Source: Gemmatimonadota bacterium
GTDB lineage: Bacteria; JAAXHH01
DNA: 35,679 nt
NCBI GenBank assembly: GCA_009838645.1
Contig: VXRC01000023.1
Span: 1 to 35,679, forward strand
Direction: 5' to 3'
The position numbers were made by a program, and so were the translations under genes. Positions 8,425 through 16,615 of this stretch are shown here, in pieces. Position 1 is the first letter of the stretch; each line of letters starts with the position of its first letter. A model generated the notes under the pieces. It was not told where the DNA came from. It worked only from the letters and a program-made list of their open reading frames with translations, and ran no database searches.

Positions 8425-9792
8425 TCAGTTATACACGCGGTCCAGCTCGATGCCGCGGTAGTAGTGTTTCAGGATCCGTTCGTACTTGTATCCCTGGCCG
8501 GCCATCCCGATGGCGCCCATCTGGCACATGCCGATGCCATGGCCATAGCCGCCGCCCTCGGCCACGATGGAATTCTGCCTGAACTTCAAATCGAACTTCG
8601 TGCTGCGGAGCATCGGCTGGCCCCGGACAGGCCGGCGCAATGCGGAACGTATCTGCCCGCTTCGCAGTGTCGTCGTCCCGTGATTCGATTTGATCTCGAG
8701 CAGTTGAACGCGCCCGGTCGGAGATCGGCTTTTTATGGACATACCGCGAAGAGAAAACTCACCCCGCTTGCGTGGGTCCAGGCCGGAAAGCCTCGTCTCC
8801 AGGATGTTCTCCAGCGTATCCTTGTTCCATTCCACGCGCCATGTATAGACCGGCGAATGACTGCAAAAGTCGCCGCTTCCGCGGTCCCGGTCTTGCACGG
8901 AGCGCAGGTACGGAATGGGATTGCCCCCCCAGGCGTCCTCGATGGATTCGGTTTCGCCCGCGCAGGTCGAGGAGTACTGGGCGGCGATCGGTTTGCCTTC
9001 GTAGGTAGCGATCATGCCGCGGGTCTCCGAAATCGCCCGGTCGGCGAGGGGCCATTCCGCGCTGTAGCCGTGGTATACCTGGTCGGCCACGGTACCGTAC
9101 AGATCGAATCCCAGGGCCTTGCGTCTGCCCAGGTTCGCCACCGTGTACGTCCGGGCCGCAATGGCCTGGGCCTTCAGCGCCTCGATGCGGTCTTCCTTGA
9201 GCTTGCCGATCTCCGGGGGGACGACCCCGCGCAGGTAGTTCTCCACGTCGAGGATGTTCACGACGGTCAACTTGCCGGTCTTGTTTGACACCACCTCCAT
9301 CGATCCGCGGTACTCCCGGTCCGCGGCTTTGAGACGTCCTTCCCGCGCGAGCGGGTTCACCTGGATCGGACCGGTATACAGTCCCTGGGCCGCGCCGCCT
9401 GGTGCGGACACGTCGATCCACGCGCCTTTCGCCTGCATTCTCCAGATCTGCCCGGAAGAGGATGTGCCGATCACTTCGCCGCTGGCCCGGTCGACGACGC
9501 GGAAGCGGCCTGTTCCGGTCAGGCTAGCCGAGTTCCGGTTTACCAGCAAGCCGATCCGGATCATCGGAAGCTGGCCGGGTTTGTACGCCCCCGTTGTCGG
9601 CGCGGTCTCGGAAGGGGCCGGCCGCGCGGTGCGATCGGACGGAAGCGGCCTGCCGGCGCATCCCAGGATCACCAGGGACAATAGAAGCACCGGCCACCAT
9701 GCGGACTGTACGCGGACCGGCACGTGGTCAGGCATGGCGCCGGCCGGGATCCGGTTTTCGGTGTTCCACATGATTGACGTGCCGAAGCGCAT
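8425..9792 (-). CDS. SpoIID/LytB-domain lipoprotein
   Basis: Peptidoglycan-active protein of about 455 residues. SpoIID-family domains bind or cleave denuded glycan strands; LytB relatives stimulate amidases. The hallmark reads VNILDVENYLRGVVPPEIG, then EALKAQAIAARTY, a later YSSTCAGETES segment and C-terminal GGGYGHGIGMCQMGA. The Glu in VVPPEIG is where SpoIID keeps its catalytic acid. A hydrophobic stretch WWPVLLLSLVILGC ends in a lipobox (Cys45), so the product is probably anchored in a membrane. The ATG at 9792 has AAGGGAAG seven bases upstream; this leaves an unusually long n-region, and ATGs at 9771 or 9735 would give a more typical signal but lack ribosome sites. Lies 38 bp after anmK. 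Confidence 0.9.
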   Translation of the reverse strand: MRFGTSIMWNTENRIPAGAMPDHVPVRVQSAWWPVLLLSLVILGCAGRPLPSDRTARPAPSETAPTTGAYKPGQLPMIRIGLLVNRNSASLTGTGRFRVVDRASGEVIGTSSSGQIWRMQAKGAWIDVSAPGGAAQGLYTGPIQVNPLAREGRLKAADREYRGSMEVVSNKTGKLTVVNILDVENYLRGVVPPEIGKLKEDRIEALKAQAIAARTYTVANLGRRKALGFDLYGTVADQVYHGYSAEWPLADRAISETRGMIATYEGKPIAAQYSSTCAGETESIEDAWGGNPIPYLRSVQDRDRGSGDFCSHSPVYTWRVEWNKDTLENILETRLSGLDPRKRGEFSLRGMSIKSRSPTGRVQLLEIKSNHGTTTLRSGQIRSALRRPVRGQPMLRSTKFDLKFRQNSIVAEGGGYGHGIGMCQMGAIGMAGQGYKYERILKHYYRGIELDRVYN

Positions 9793-9830
9793 CACGAACT
9801 TCCCTTTACGTGCTGCATCTGCGTGCCGCA

Positions 9831-11066
9831 TCAACCGGGCAGGCAAATCTTGCCCAGCACCGCGGGCCGGTCCGCGCCCGTGGCTCCTGGAAGACTGCCC
9901 GGCCTGCCCCGGACCGTCCGGTCGGCGAGTACCGCGAACGCCACGGCCTCCTTGGCGTCCGAAGACAGGCCGTGATCATCCGATGTGGATACCTCGGCAG
10001 GCGCCAGCACCCGGGCGAGTCGCTCGAGCAGAAAACCGTTTCTGGCGCCGCCGCCGCTCACGATCAATTCGTCCAGCCGCGTGACGACGGGAATGACGAA
10101 CCGTCGACAGGCGTCCTCAATGGAACGAACGGTGATTTCCGTGGCGGTCGCAAGCATATCCTCGCTACTGAGCCCGGCCTCCCGCCCCGCGCGGACCAGA
10201 TCCGACGCGCACCGGTCTCCGAAAAGTTCCCGGCCCGTGGACTTGGGCGGAGGCCGCTCGAAGTAAGGCATGACCAGCGCGTCCGCCACCAGGTTTTCGG
10301 CGGGCCTGCCGCGCCTTGCGGCCGCGCCATCCGCATCCATGTCGCGTCCCAGTTCCGCGCGGGCGACGGCATCGATCAGCATGTTGGCCGGGCCCGTATC
10401 GAAAGCCAGCACGTCATCGGGTTTCGGGTCCACGGGCAGCACCGTGAGATTCGCGATTCCCCCCAGATTCAGGAGTGCCCGGACCTTTTCGGGATGCCCG
10501 AAGAGCAGGTAGTCCACATAGGGTACAAGCGGAGCGCCCTGTCCGCCCCGGGCCACGTCCGCCGCCCGGAAGTCGCCAACCGTCACCACGCCGGTCCGCT
10601 GGGCGATCACCGAAGGATCGCCGATCTGCAGCGTCGCCCCGGTTTCCACGCCGAATCTGTTTTTCCGATCGGGGAGATGCTGGACAGTCTGGCCGTGGGA
10701 ACCGATGAGATCGATCTCCTCCATGGACAGTCCGGCGGAATCCGCAACGACGAAAGCCGCGCTGGCAAAGAGTTCCCCCAGCTCGAAATGCAGCCGGCTC
10801 AACTCGTCGGTCCTGCCGGTCTTCGAATCGGAGACTTCCATCAGCCGATTGCGCAGGCCGGGTGGAAAGGCCACCGTGTCGAAGCCCAAAACGTCCAGGG
10901 AAAGCCCGTCGTCTTTTTCGCCCAGCAGTATCACAGCCGCGTCGATCCCATCGGCGGACGTTCCCGACATCAGCCCGATGATCCGGCGGTCATGTGTGGT
11001 CTGGAATCCCGATAACACGACAGCGCTGCCTCGCACGACTGGTTGTGCTACTTGCCACCAGGTCAT
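9831..11066 (-). CDS. anmK: Anhydro-N-acetylmuramic acid kinase
   Basis: Converts 1,6-anhydroMurNAc plus ATP and water to MurNAc-6-phosphate in cytoplasmic cell-wall recycling. The ASKHA-type kinase fold shows GLMSGTSADGIDAA near the N-terminus, IGSHGQTVQHLP, FDTGPANMLIDA and the C-terminal IVSGGGARNGFLLERL, all family signatures. At 411 residues it is slightly longer than usual because about 30 residues precede the first motif; the ATG at 11066 has no clear ribosome site and an internal GTG could be the true start. It heads a minus-strand run with a SpoIID-domain lipoprotein and an LptE-like lipoprotein, placing recycling of anhydro-muropeptides beside a glycan-strand-binding protein. No murQ or nagZ is in the window. 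Confidence 0.93.
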   Translation of the reverse strand: MTWWQVAQPVVRGSAVVLSGFQTTHDRRIIGLMSGTSADGIDAAVILLGEKDDGLSLDVLGFDTVAFPPGLRNRLMEVSDSKTGRTDELSRLHFELGELFASAAFVVADSAGLSMEEIDLIGSHGQTVQHLPDRKNRFGVETGATLQIGDPSVIAQRTGVVTVGDFRAADVARGGQGAPLVPYVDYLLFGHPEKVRALLNLGGIANLTVLPVDPKPDDVLAFDTGPANMLIDAVARAELGRDMDADGAAARRGRPAENLVADALVMPYFERPPPKSTGRELFGDRCASDLVRAGREAGLSSEDMLATATEITVRSIEDACRRFVIPVVTRLDELIVSGGGARNGFLLERLARVLAPAEVSTSDDHGLSSDAKEAVAFAVLADRTVRGRPGSLPGATGADRPAVLGKICLPG

Positions 11067-11123
11067 CTCGGTCGCCGAAATCGCTGCTGGAATATGACTC
11101 GCCGACCTCCGGTTGTCAAGACG

Positions 11124-11172
11124 GTTGGCGCGGCCCCCGGCGGCTGTTGGCGCGACCCTCGCGGCTGTTGGG
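11124..11172. repeat. 21-22-bp tandem repeat upstream of anmK
   Basis: Two full units (11124-11145 and 11146-11166) sharing GTTGGCGCG at one end and GCGGCT at the other, plus a partial third GTTGGG (11167-11172). They lie in what would be the anmK 5' leader. Period is 21-22 bp; no palindrome is obvious. Confidence 0.65.
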
Positions 11173-11196
11173 CATTGTCACGGCACTCGAAAATCG

Positions 11197-11225
11197 TTGC
11201 GTAAACGCGCCTGGATTCTATTATA
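11197..11225. promoter_or_regulatory. Divergent AT-rich promoter patch
   Basis: Within a GC-rich gap the short AT-rich stretch holds a perfect TATAAT on the minus strand (11225-11220), suitable for anmK; its best -35 is TTGTAC with a long 19-bp spacer. On the plus strand TTGCGT (11197-11202), 16 bp, then TATTAT (11219-11224) could serve the NHL-repeat gene. The two -10 elements overlap, so the promoters would compete. Inferred by eye. Confidence 0.35.
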
Positions 11226-11459
11226 TCGAATATATCAACAAACCGTACAACCCGGGGGTAATGTGGTCCGCCTGGCTGCGTGGCCGGTTGGTCCGGCTGG
11301 TCTTGACCGGCAAGACTGGACTTGAACGGCACGGCTGGTCCGTCTGACTGGTCCTGTTGACTGCGCATCCGAATGGTCCGTCAGGCCTTGACTGGCACAG
11401 TTAATCCGCCCGGACCGGGACGGGACCATCCCTATTCACCAAGTAAAGCGAGGATACTC
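11226..11459. other. Intergenic stretch with degenerate CTGGTC/GACTGG repeats
   Basis: No gene seen. From about 11270 to 11400 the sequence cycles through variants of CTGGTC, GACTGG and GGTCCG with no exact period, ending at the GCGAGGA ribosome site of the next gene. The repeats are too degenerate to give unit boundaries. Confidence 0.5.
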
Positions 11460-12500
11460 ATGAGGACATCGACCTGGATCCGGTGGGTCGTTATTGCAGC
11501 CGTTGGCATTTCGATGACACTGATGAACAGTCCTGCCGCGGCCCAGAACCACGCGCCGAATCCGTATACCACCGTAGAAGGCATATGGGGCAAGCTGGAA
11601 GGGGACAGGACCTGGGGCTCCACGAGCGCGGTCTTCCCGGCCCAGGACGGCAGCGGGAACATCTGGGTCGCGGAACGATGCGGCCAGAACTCCTGCGTCG
11701 GCAGAGAGGACGTGCCGCCGATCCTGCTTTTCGACAGTGACGGCAACCTGCTAAAAAGCTTCGGCGCGGGCATGTTCGTCTGGCCCCACGGCATCTTCGT
11801 CGACTCGGAGAACAACGTCTGGGTGACGGACGCCCGGGGCGGTGTGGGTATCGGCCACCAGGTCCACAAGTTCAGCGAGGACGGGGAGTTGCTGATGAGC
11901 CTGGGCATCGCCGGAGTCGCGGGCGAAGGGGACGGCATCTTCAACCAGCCCTCCGACGTCCTGGTGGCGCCTGACGGCAGCATTTTCGTGGCGGACGGTC
12001 ACGGGTCCCGCGGAAACAACCGCATCGTCAAGCTGGCGCCGAACGGATCGTTCATCAAGGCCTGGGGTGAGACGGGACAGGCTGCCGGCCAGTTCCGGGA
12101 TCCCCATGCTTTGGCCATGGACTCCCAGGGCCGGCTTTACGTCGGTGACCGGGGCAACGCCCGGCTCCAGATCTTCGACCAGGAAGGCGAATACATCGCC
12201 ACCTGGACCCAGTTCGGACGGCCGAGCGGCCTTTTCATCGATGCAAACGACGTGCTCTACAGCGCCGACTCCGAGTCGAACGCGACCTGGGGGGCCAACC
12301 CGGGCTGGAAGCGGGGCATCCGCATCGGCAGCATCCGGGACGGCGGCTTTATATCGGCCTTCATCCCCGATCCCGTGGTGGACGCCGATAACGCCGGAAC
12401 AACCGGCGCGGAAGGCGTCGCCGTGGATGCCATGGGCAACGTGTACGGCGCGGAGGTCGGGCCCCGCATGTTGAGGAAGTACGTCATCACCGGGGAATAG
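11460..12500 (+). CDS. Exported NHL-repeat beta-propeller protein
   Basis: A 346-residue secreted protein. The ATG at 11460 follows GCGAGGA and begins a Sec signal peptide: MRTSTWIRWVV, hydrophobic core, then NSPAAAQ as cleavage site. The mature part contains NHL-type blades, for example WPHGIFVDSENNVWVTDA, FNQPSDVLVAPDGSIFVADG, FRDPHALAMDSQGRLYVGDRGNARLQIF and AEGVAVDAMGNVYGAEVG. Such six-bladed propellers include peptidyl-alpha-hydroxyglycine lyase-like and vgb-like proteins and often bind or cleave small ligands. Four to five blades are readable here. It is monocistronic, bounded by a strong terminator. The function beyond a periplasmic or secreted propeller cannot be given. Confidence 0.88.
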   Translation: MRTSTWIRWVVIAAVGISMTLMNSPAAAQNHAPNPYTTVEGIWGKLEGDRTWGSTSAVFPAQDGSGNIWVAERCGQNSCVGREDVPPILLFDSDGNLLKSFGAGMFVWPHGIFVDSENNVWVTDARGGVGIGHQVHKFSEDGELLMSLGIAGVAGEGDGIFNQPSDVLVAPDGSIFVADGHGSRGNNRIVKLAPNGSFIKAWGETGQAAGQFRDPHALAMDSQGRLYVGDRGNARLQIFDQEGEYIATWTQFGRPSGLFIDANDVLYSADSESNATWGANPGWKRGIRIGSIRDGGFISAFIPDPVVDADNAGTTGAEGVAVDAMGNVYGAEVGPRMLRKYVITGE

Positions 12501-12555
12501 TTGATCGGCAGGACGATCGTCGAATGGTCTGACCGAACTGGCCCGATCTAAACCA

Positions 12556-12604
12556 AAAAGGCGCGGTAAGTGGACCGGTACAGATTCCACGGACCGCGCC
12601 TTTT
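12556..12604. terminator. Bidirectional intrinsic terminator
   Basis: A perfect 12-bp stem, AAAAGGCGCGGT (12556-12567) with ACCGCGCCTTTT (12593-12604), with an inner GTGGA/TCCAC stem. It ends in four T on the plus strand and five T on the minus strand, and sits between the convergent NHL-repeat gene and the small four-Cys gene. Confidence 0.8.
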
Positions 12605-12658
12605 GCTGTTCCATTGAGCAGAAATCGATTGACGATCGATTGACCTCGGGGAGCTCGC

Positions 12659-12850
12659 TCACGAGCGATTCTCGACACCCGACAGTGCATTTTCGAAATG
12701 TTGGATGGCACGCTCGAATTTCTCGAGGCAACCTGGATTGCAGAACCCCACAACATGTCCGTCAAATTCAGTCAGTGAATCGCCCTGTACCGGCTTGCCG
12801 GACCAGGGACAGGTCTCATTGATGCAGTCGGCGATGTCGAGCACGGGCAT
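12659..12850 (-). CDS. Small four-cysteine YHS/TRASH-like protein
   Basis: A 63-residue protein with cysteines at 9, 14, 37 and 41. The segments TCPWSGKPV and GFCNPGCLEKF resemble the YHS/TRASH class of small metal-binding domains, so a zinc, copper or iron ligand set is likely (inference). Two in-frame ATGs compete: 12856 overlaps the upstream stop as ATGA, but the GAGGAGG ribosome site ends one base before it, whereas the ATG at 12850 is seven bases away, so 12850 is chosen. The gene is translationally linked to the Rieske protein, and the two probably act together, for instance in metal delivery or sensing. Terminator hairpin downstream. Confidence 0.75.
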   Translation of the reverse strand: MPVLDIADCINETCPWSGKPVQGDSLTEFDGHVVGFCNPGCLEKFERAIQHFENALSGVENRS

Positions 12851-12852
12851 TG

Positions 12853-14622
12853 TCATTCCTCCTCGTACAGCGCTTCGCCGCGGCTCAGCCGCAGCGCGAT
12901 CTGCGCGGTCTGGTTGAGCGCCCGCTGCGTGGGGGCGTGGGCGGCGAGATACCGGGCCGTGGCGATCAGCATGTGGTCGGCCTCGGCGCGTCCCTTCAGT
13001 TCCTCGTATTGCCGGATGCCGGCCTCGAGCATCTGGAAGCTGTGGAACTCGGCATCCTCCCGTAACAGCGAGATCGCCAGCGTGCGGAACAGCCGGTCCA
13101 CGGGGTGCCCGTCGGCCAGGTAACGATAGACCAGCCTGGCGGCCGGCTCCACCTGCTGCTGCGTGTCCAGTTCGGTCAGAAACGCGTCGAGTATCTCGTC
13201 GGTCTCACCGGCGAGATCGGCCGTGGCCCGGTCGCCCGGCAACCGCGCGGGCGGCACGTTGAGGAAACGGTCCAGGTACACGGCCATGGCGCCGTGGAAG
13301 ACGCCGCGGACCAGTTCCGGCGAACCCGTCCGCTTCAGGGCCTGGTGCAGGGCGTTCGCATACGTGAAGGTGTGCAGCACCGTGATCCAGTCGTTGAACT
13401 CGTTCTGGGTGTGGAACCGGGCGATGCACAGCGCGGCGGCATAGGTGACCGCCTGGCTGAGCTGCAGCGGCGTCATGCCGTCTCGAAGCCGGGCCAGCAT
13501 GGCGTCCACCGTGGCCTGGGGATCGTCCCCGAGGATCACTTCAGCCAGCTCACCGGGGCCGTCCCACGCATAGCCATTGGACGTCGATGCCAGCGCGCCG
13601 GGCAGCTCGGCATTCGCCCCTCGAAGAATGGCGGCCAGGTCGACGGGATGGCGCCAGGCGTTTCGCTCCTCGCTGCGCGCCGCGGCGCAAAGCTGACCGA
13701 CCGTGCTGGGCAGCACTTCATCGGCGTGTTCCCAGCCGATGTGGTCCAGCAGTTCCGTGGACTTGTTGATGAAATCCGCGACGTGACCGCCGTCCAGGAA
13801 CACGTGGTCCGTGGCGGCGCTCGTCATCATGTCCACCAGCAGCGCGGGTTCGCAGTCCATGGACACGGCCGTGAGCAGGCACCGCGTAGCGCCTTCGGTG
13901 TCGCGCACCTCGACGAAACGGCGGAACCAGCGCTTCAGCTGTTCGAAGGACAGGTTCTCCGTATCCAGGGGTTGAAGGTCGAACCGCGGCGGCTGTCCGT
14001 TGCTGTCCCGGGCGACGTGCGTCAATCCCTGGTAGAGCGGGAGGATCTGCTCGTCTCTGGGCAGATAGCCGCACAGGTTCGTCATCGCGGTCAGAATGGT
14101 CAGGCCGGGGCCCCATCCGGACGACCGGTACCGTACGCCGTACCGGCCGCCGGTCGCGGCGATATCCTTGTAGGACACCCCCGATTTCAGCAGGGCGATC
14201 ACGGCCTTGGCGTTGACCAGCGAGATGTTCTGCTCCAGGCCTTCCCTCAGGCGGTTGCGCCAGTACTCCGCGTCGCCCGACTGGTCCCGCGACCCCGAAA
14301 CCCATACATCCCCGTTCCGGGTCTCGACCGCGTACACCGGCACGTCGTCCGCGAAGAGATCGAAGGTGCAGCCGCTCTCCAGGTCGAAGTCCGCGTGGTG
14401 CCAGTGGCAGGTCAGAATGCCGTCCTTGATCGTGCCGCGGTGCAACGGAAAGCCCATGTGGGGACATCGGTTGTCCACGGCGTGCACCTGCCCGTCGTCG
14501 TGGTGGAACACGGCGATCGGACCGTCGTTGCCGTTGACGACCATGCTCCCCTTCTCCTTCAGTTCGTCCACCGATGCGACCCGGATCGGGTCGCGCAAGG
14601 CTGTCCTCGGGGTGCCATTCAT
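12853..14622 (-). CDS. Rieske [2Fe-2S] protein with large helical C-terminal region
   Basis: 589 residues from the ATG at 14622, chosen for GAGGAG seven bases upstream; the frame is open to 14721 but those residues look non-coding. Residues 12-105 form a Rieske domain with cluster ligands C53-x-H55 and C72-x2-H75 (CPHMGFPLHRG, CHWHHADFD). The remaining 480 residues are mostly helix-like, with no 2-His-1-carboxylate motif of ring-hydroxylating oxygenases that I can see, so it is probably not a standard oxygenase alpha subunit. His-rich pieces (FLDGGHVADF, LCIARFHTQNEF, AVYLDRFL) might form another cofactor site. It is followed by a small four-Cys protein with a 4-bp start/stop overlap and is divergent from a SufR-like regulator, suggesting Fe-S or redox control. 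Confidence 0.85.
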   Translation of the reverse strand: MNGTPRTALRDPIRVASVDELKEKGSMVVNGNDGPIAVFHHDDGQVHAVDNRCPHMGFPLHRGTIKDGILTCHWHHADFDLESGCTFDLFADDVPVYAVETRNGDVWVSGSRDQSGDAEYWRNRLREGLEQNISLVNAKAVIALLKSGVSYKDIAATGGRYGVRYRSSGWGPGLTILTAMTNLCGYLPRDEQILPLYQGLTHVARDSNGQPPRFDLQPLDTENLSFEQLKRWFRRFVEVRDTEGATRCLLTAVSMDCEPALLVDMMTSAATDHVFLDGGHVADFINKSTELLDHIGWEHADEVLPSTVGQLCAAARSEERNAWRHPVDLAAILRGANAELPGALASTSNGYAWDGPGELAEVILGDDPQATVDAMLARLRDGMTPLQLSQAVTYAAALCIARFHTQNEFNDWITVLHTFTYANALHQALKRTGSPELVRGVFHGAMAVYLDRFLNVPPARLPGDRATADLAGETDEILDAFLTELDTQQQVEPAARLVYRYLADGHPVDRLFRTLAISLLREDAEFHSFQMLEAGIRQYEELKGRAEADHMLIATARYLAAHAPTQRALNQTAQIALRLSRGEALYEEE

Positions 14623-14692
14623 GGTATTTCTCCTCAGGCTGCAATGTGATGACCGTGCAGTGTATCTGAATGGAATATACGTCTTACCATTC

Positions 14693-14721
14693 AATATAGG
14701 CACTCCAAACCAATAAATCAA
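14693..14721 (-). promoter_or_regulatory. Rieske-gene promoter in divergent AT-rich region
   Basis: On the minus strand TTGATT (14721-14716) and TATATT (14698-14693) are spaced by exactly 17 bp, giving a leader of about 65 bases. The surrounding 14690-14790 is the most AT-rich stretch nearby and contains an imperfect palindrome around ATAATATTATGTATATAAT (14721-14739), a plausible operator for the divergent regulator. A weaker plus-strand pair TTGTTC (14754-14759), 18 bp, TTACAT (14778-14783) could drive the regulator gene. Confidence 0.5.
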
Positions 14722-14858
14722 TAATATTATGTATATAATTTATTATTTTTTTATTGTTCCATATTTGAGAAAGCACGTTACATTTAAATAGAGATGCACG
14801 CGAAACAGGCATCGGATCTGCATTGGACAACCAGGCGCTTCGTTTTCGGAGAATGAAC

Positions 14859-15485
14859 ATGGCACACACTGAAGGCACCACCCGCCGTCAGATCCTGGAA
14901 TTGCTCAAACGCAAGGGCGAAATGACTGCCGGTCAACTCGCCAGGGAGATCGGGATCACTTCGATGGGCGTACGCCAGCACCTCAGCGGTCTGGAGCGCG
15001 ACGACTTGGTCGAGACGCGGGTCGTGCGGCAGGACAGGGGAAGGCCCGCCCACTATTTCGTCCTGACGGATGCTGCGGAGCGCCTGTTCCCGGTACGGTA
15101 CGGCCAGCTCGCGGTTGAACTGCTCGAGCAGATCGCCGAAACCGACGGACCGGAGAAGGTCGACAGCCTTTTCACCTCGCGCACGGAGCGGCTTGAAGCG
15201 GAATACAAACTTCAGATGTCCGGGCAGCCGGTCTCGGAACAGGTGCGCGTTCTCGCTGAAATCCGGGACCAGGAGGGATACATGGCCGAATCCCACGCGG
15301 ACGGCGATGAATACATCCTGGTGGAACACCACTGTCCGATCTACGAAATAGCGCGCCGTTTCCCGAAGGTCTGCCAGTTCGAACAGGAATTGTTCGAACG
15401 TACGCTCGATGCCGGGGTGCACAGGGACGAGCACAAGATAGCTGGAGACGACCGCTGCCGCTATCTGGTACGGAAACGCGACTAG
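14859..15485 (+). CDS. SufR-like winged-helix Fe-S-sensing regulator
   Basis: A 208-residue DNA-binding regulator of the COG2345 type. Residues 8-70 are a winged helix (ILELLKRKGEMTAGQLAREIGITSMGVRQHL; wing RQDRGRPAHYFVLT). The C-terminal part carries C159-x12-C172-x19-H192-x7-C200 within HHCPIYEIARRFPKVC and AGDDRCRY, the region where SufR-family repressors bind an iron-sulfur cluster. His192 stands where I would expect a further cysteine in many members (from memory). The ATG at 14859 has GGAG seven bases upstream; ATG 14853 is too close to it. Divergent from the Rieske/four-Cys pair, which it most simply regulates. No suf genes are in the window. Confidence 0.85.
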   Translation: MAHTEGTTRRQILELLKRKGEMTAGQLAREIGITSMGVRQHLSGLERDDLVETRVVRQDRGRPAHYFVLTDAAERLFPVRYGQLAVELLEQIAETDGPEKVDSLFTSRTERLEAEYKLQMSGQPVSEQVRVLAEIRDQEGYMAESHADGDEYILVEHHCPIYEIARRFPKVCQFEQELFERTLDAGVHRDEHKIAGDDRCRYLVRKRD

Positions 15486-15515
15486 AGTACCACGGCCAGT
15501 ATCTGGTACGGAAAC
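15462..15515 (+). repeat. Duplicated 3' end of the regulator gene
   Basis: TATCTGGTACGGAAAC occurs at 15462-15477 inside the last codons of the regulator and again, exact over 16 bp, at 15500-15515 just after its stop. Both copies continue NNGACT and both would encode YLVRK-x-D before a stop, indicating a 38-bp partial duplication. Confidence 0.7.
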
Positions 15516-15562
15516 AAGACTGACGGCCACCTCACGGCCTGCCTGAACTCGGGACAATTTCC

Positions 15563-16588
15563 ATGAACAAACCACGCATCTGGTACCTGCCGACACCGTC
15601 CCACACCGCCGGGGTTTTCAAGGATGAGACTTACCGACGGTTACTGGCCGGCTTCGACGTGGTGGAGAACAGGATGGACCGCGCGTTGACCGCTGGCGAG
15701 GTGGAGGAAGGCATAGCCGGTTTCGATGGACTGGTCACCGGATGGGGTGTCATGCCTTTGAGCGCAACAGCCTTGGAGCGGGCGGACAGGTTGAAGATCG
15801 TCGTCCACTCCGCCGGCTCGGTCAAGTACCTGTTCACTTCGGAGATGGTCACCAGCCAACTGTTGCCCAGGGGAATACGCGTCGTCAGCGCGCGGGGCGC
15901 CATCGCCCTCAACGTGGCGGAACACGCGGTCGGCGCCTTGATCATGATGAGCCGCAGGTGGGTCCATGACGCCCTCAATATCCGTAACAGGGGCATGTGG
16001 CGGGATCCGGACAAGAACTGGTCGAACCAGTTCCTGCGCGGCGCCACGGTGGGGATCGTCAGCGCCAGCATGGTGGGACGGGAGGTGATCCGGCTGCTCC
16101 GGCCCTTTAACGTCCGCACGCTCGTCTACGACCCCTGCCTGAGCGATTGGGACGCCGGCCGCATGAACGTGGAAAGGGTAGACCTGAACACGCTCTTCGA
16201 GTCGTCGGACATGGTGACTGTCCACGCGCCGTCCATCCCGGAGACGGACCGCATGATCGGCGCGGAGCAACTGCGGCTATTGAGGGACGACGGCGTCCTG
16301 GTCAACACCTCGCGGGGCTCCGTCCTGGACCACGATGCGCTTTACGAAGAAGCGAAGACGGGCAGGATCCAGGTCCAGCTGGACGTGACCACGCCCGAAC
16401 CCCTGCCGCCCGACCACCGATTGCGCGCGCTCCCTAACGTCGTCATCACGCCTCACAGCTCAGGCACCGGTGCTTACGGCCACCTCGAGATCGGCGAGAT
16501 CACGCTGGCCGCGCTGGAACACTTCTTCTCGGGACGGGAACCGGTACCGGGGGAGGTGGACCTGGAAAAATGGGCGCAGATCGCGTAG
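15563..16588 (+). CDS. D-2-hydroxyacid dehydrogenase family protein
   Basis: A 341-residue NAD-dependent D-isomer-specific dehydrogenase (phosphoglycerate dehydrogenase/glyoxylate reductase superfamily). The NAD-binding loop is VGIVSASMVG (163-172), followed by YDPCLS with D190 for NAD preference. Catalytic residues fall in NTSRGS (R251), TTPEPLPPDH (E279) and ITPHSSG (H298). The second loop glycine is replaced by serine (GIVSAS instead of GIVGxG), seen in some actinobacterial-like members. The ATG at 15563 has only a weak GGGAC upstream. It lies 77 bp behind the regulator, with the duplicated segment between, so read-through is possible. Substrate unknown; no serA-type ACT domain. Confidence 0.88.
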   Translation: MNKPRIWYLPTPSHTAGVFKDETYRRLLAGFDVVENRMDRALTAGEVEEGIAGFDGLVTGWGVMPLSATALERADRLKIVVHSAGSVKYLFTSEMVTSQLLPRGIRVVSARGAIALNVAEHAVGALIMMSRRWVHDALNIRNRGMWRDPDKNWSNQFLRGATVGIVSASMVGREVIRLLRPFNVRTLVYDPCLSDWDAGRMNVERVDLNTLFESSDMVTVHAPSIPETDRMIGAEQLRLLRDDGVLVNTSRGSVLDHDALYEEAKTGRIQVQLDVTTPEPLPPDHRLRALPNVVITPHSSGTGAYGHLEIGEITLAALEHFFSGREPVPGEVDLEKWAQIA

Positions 16589-16615
16589 GTGGGAGTGACA
16601 GGTTGCCGCCCGGTA

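Noticed and set aside
13105-14649. Long open frame (514 codons) on the plus strand opposite the Rieske gene
   Set aside because: It is the antisense of a well-supported gene; composition is Arg/Val/His/Gly-rich and no domain or ribosome site is seen. High GC makes such frames common.
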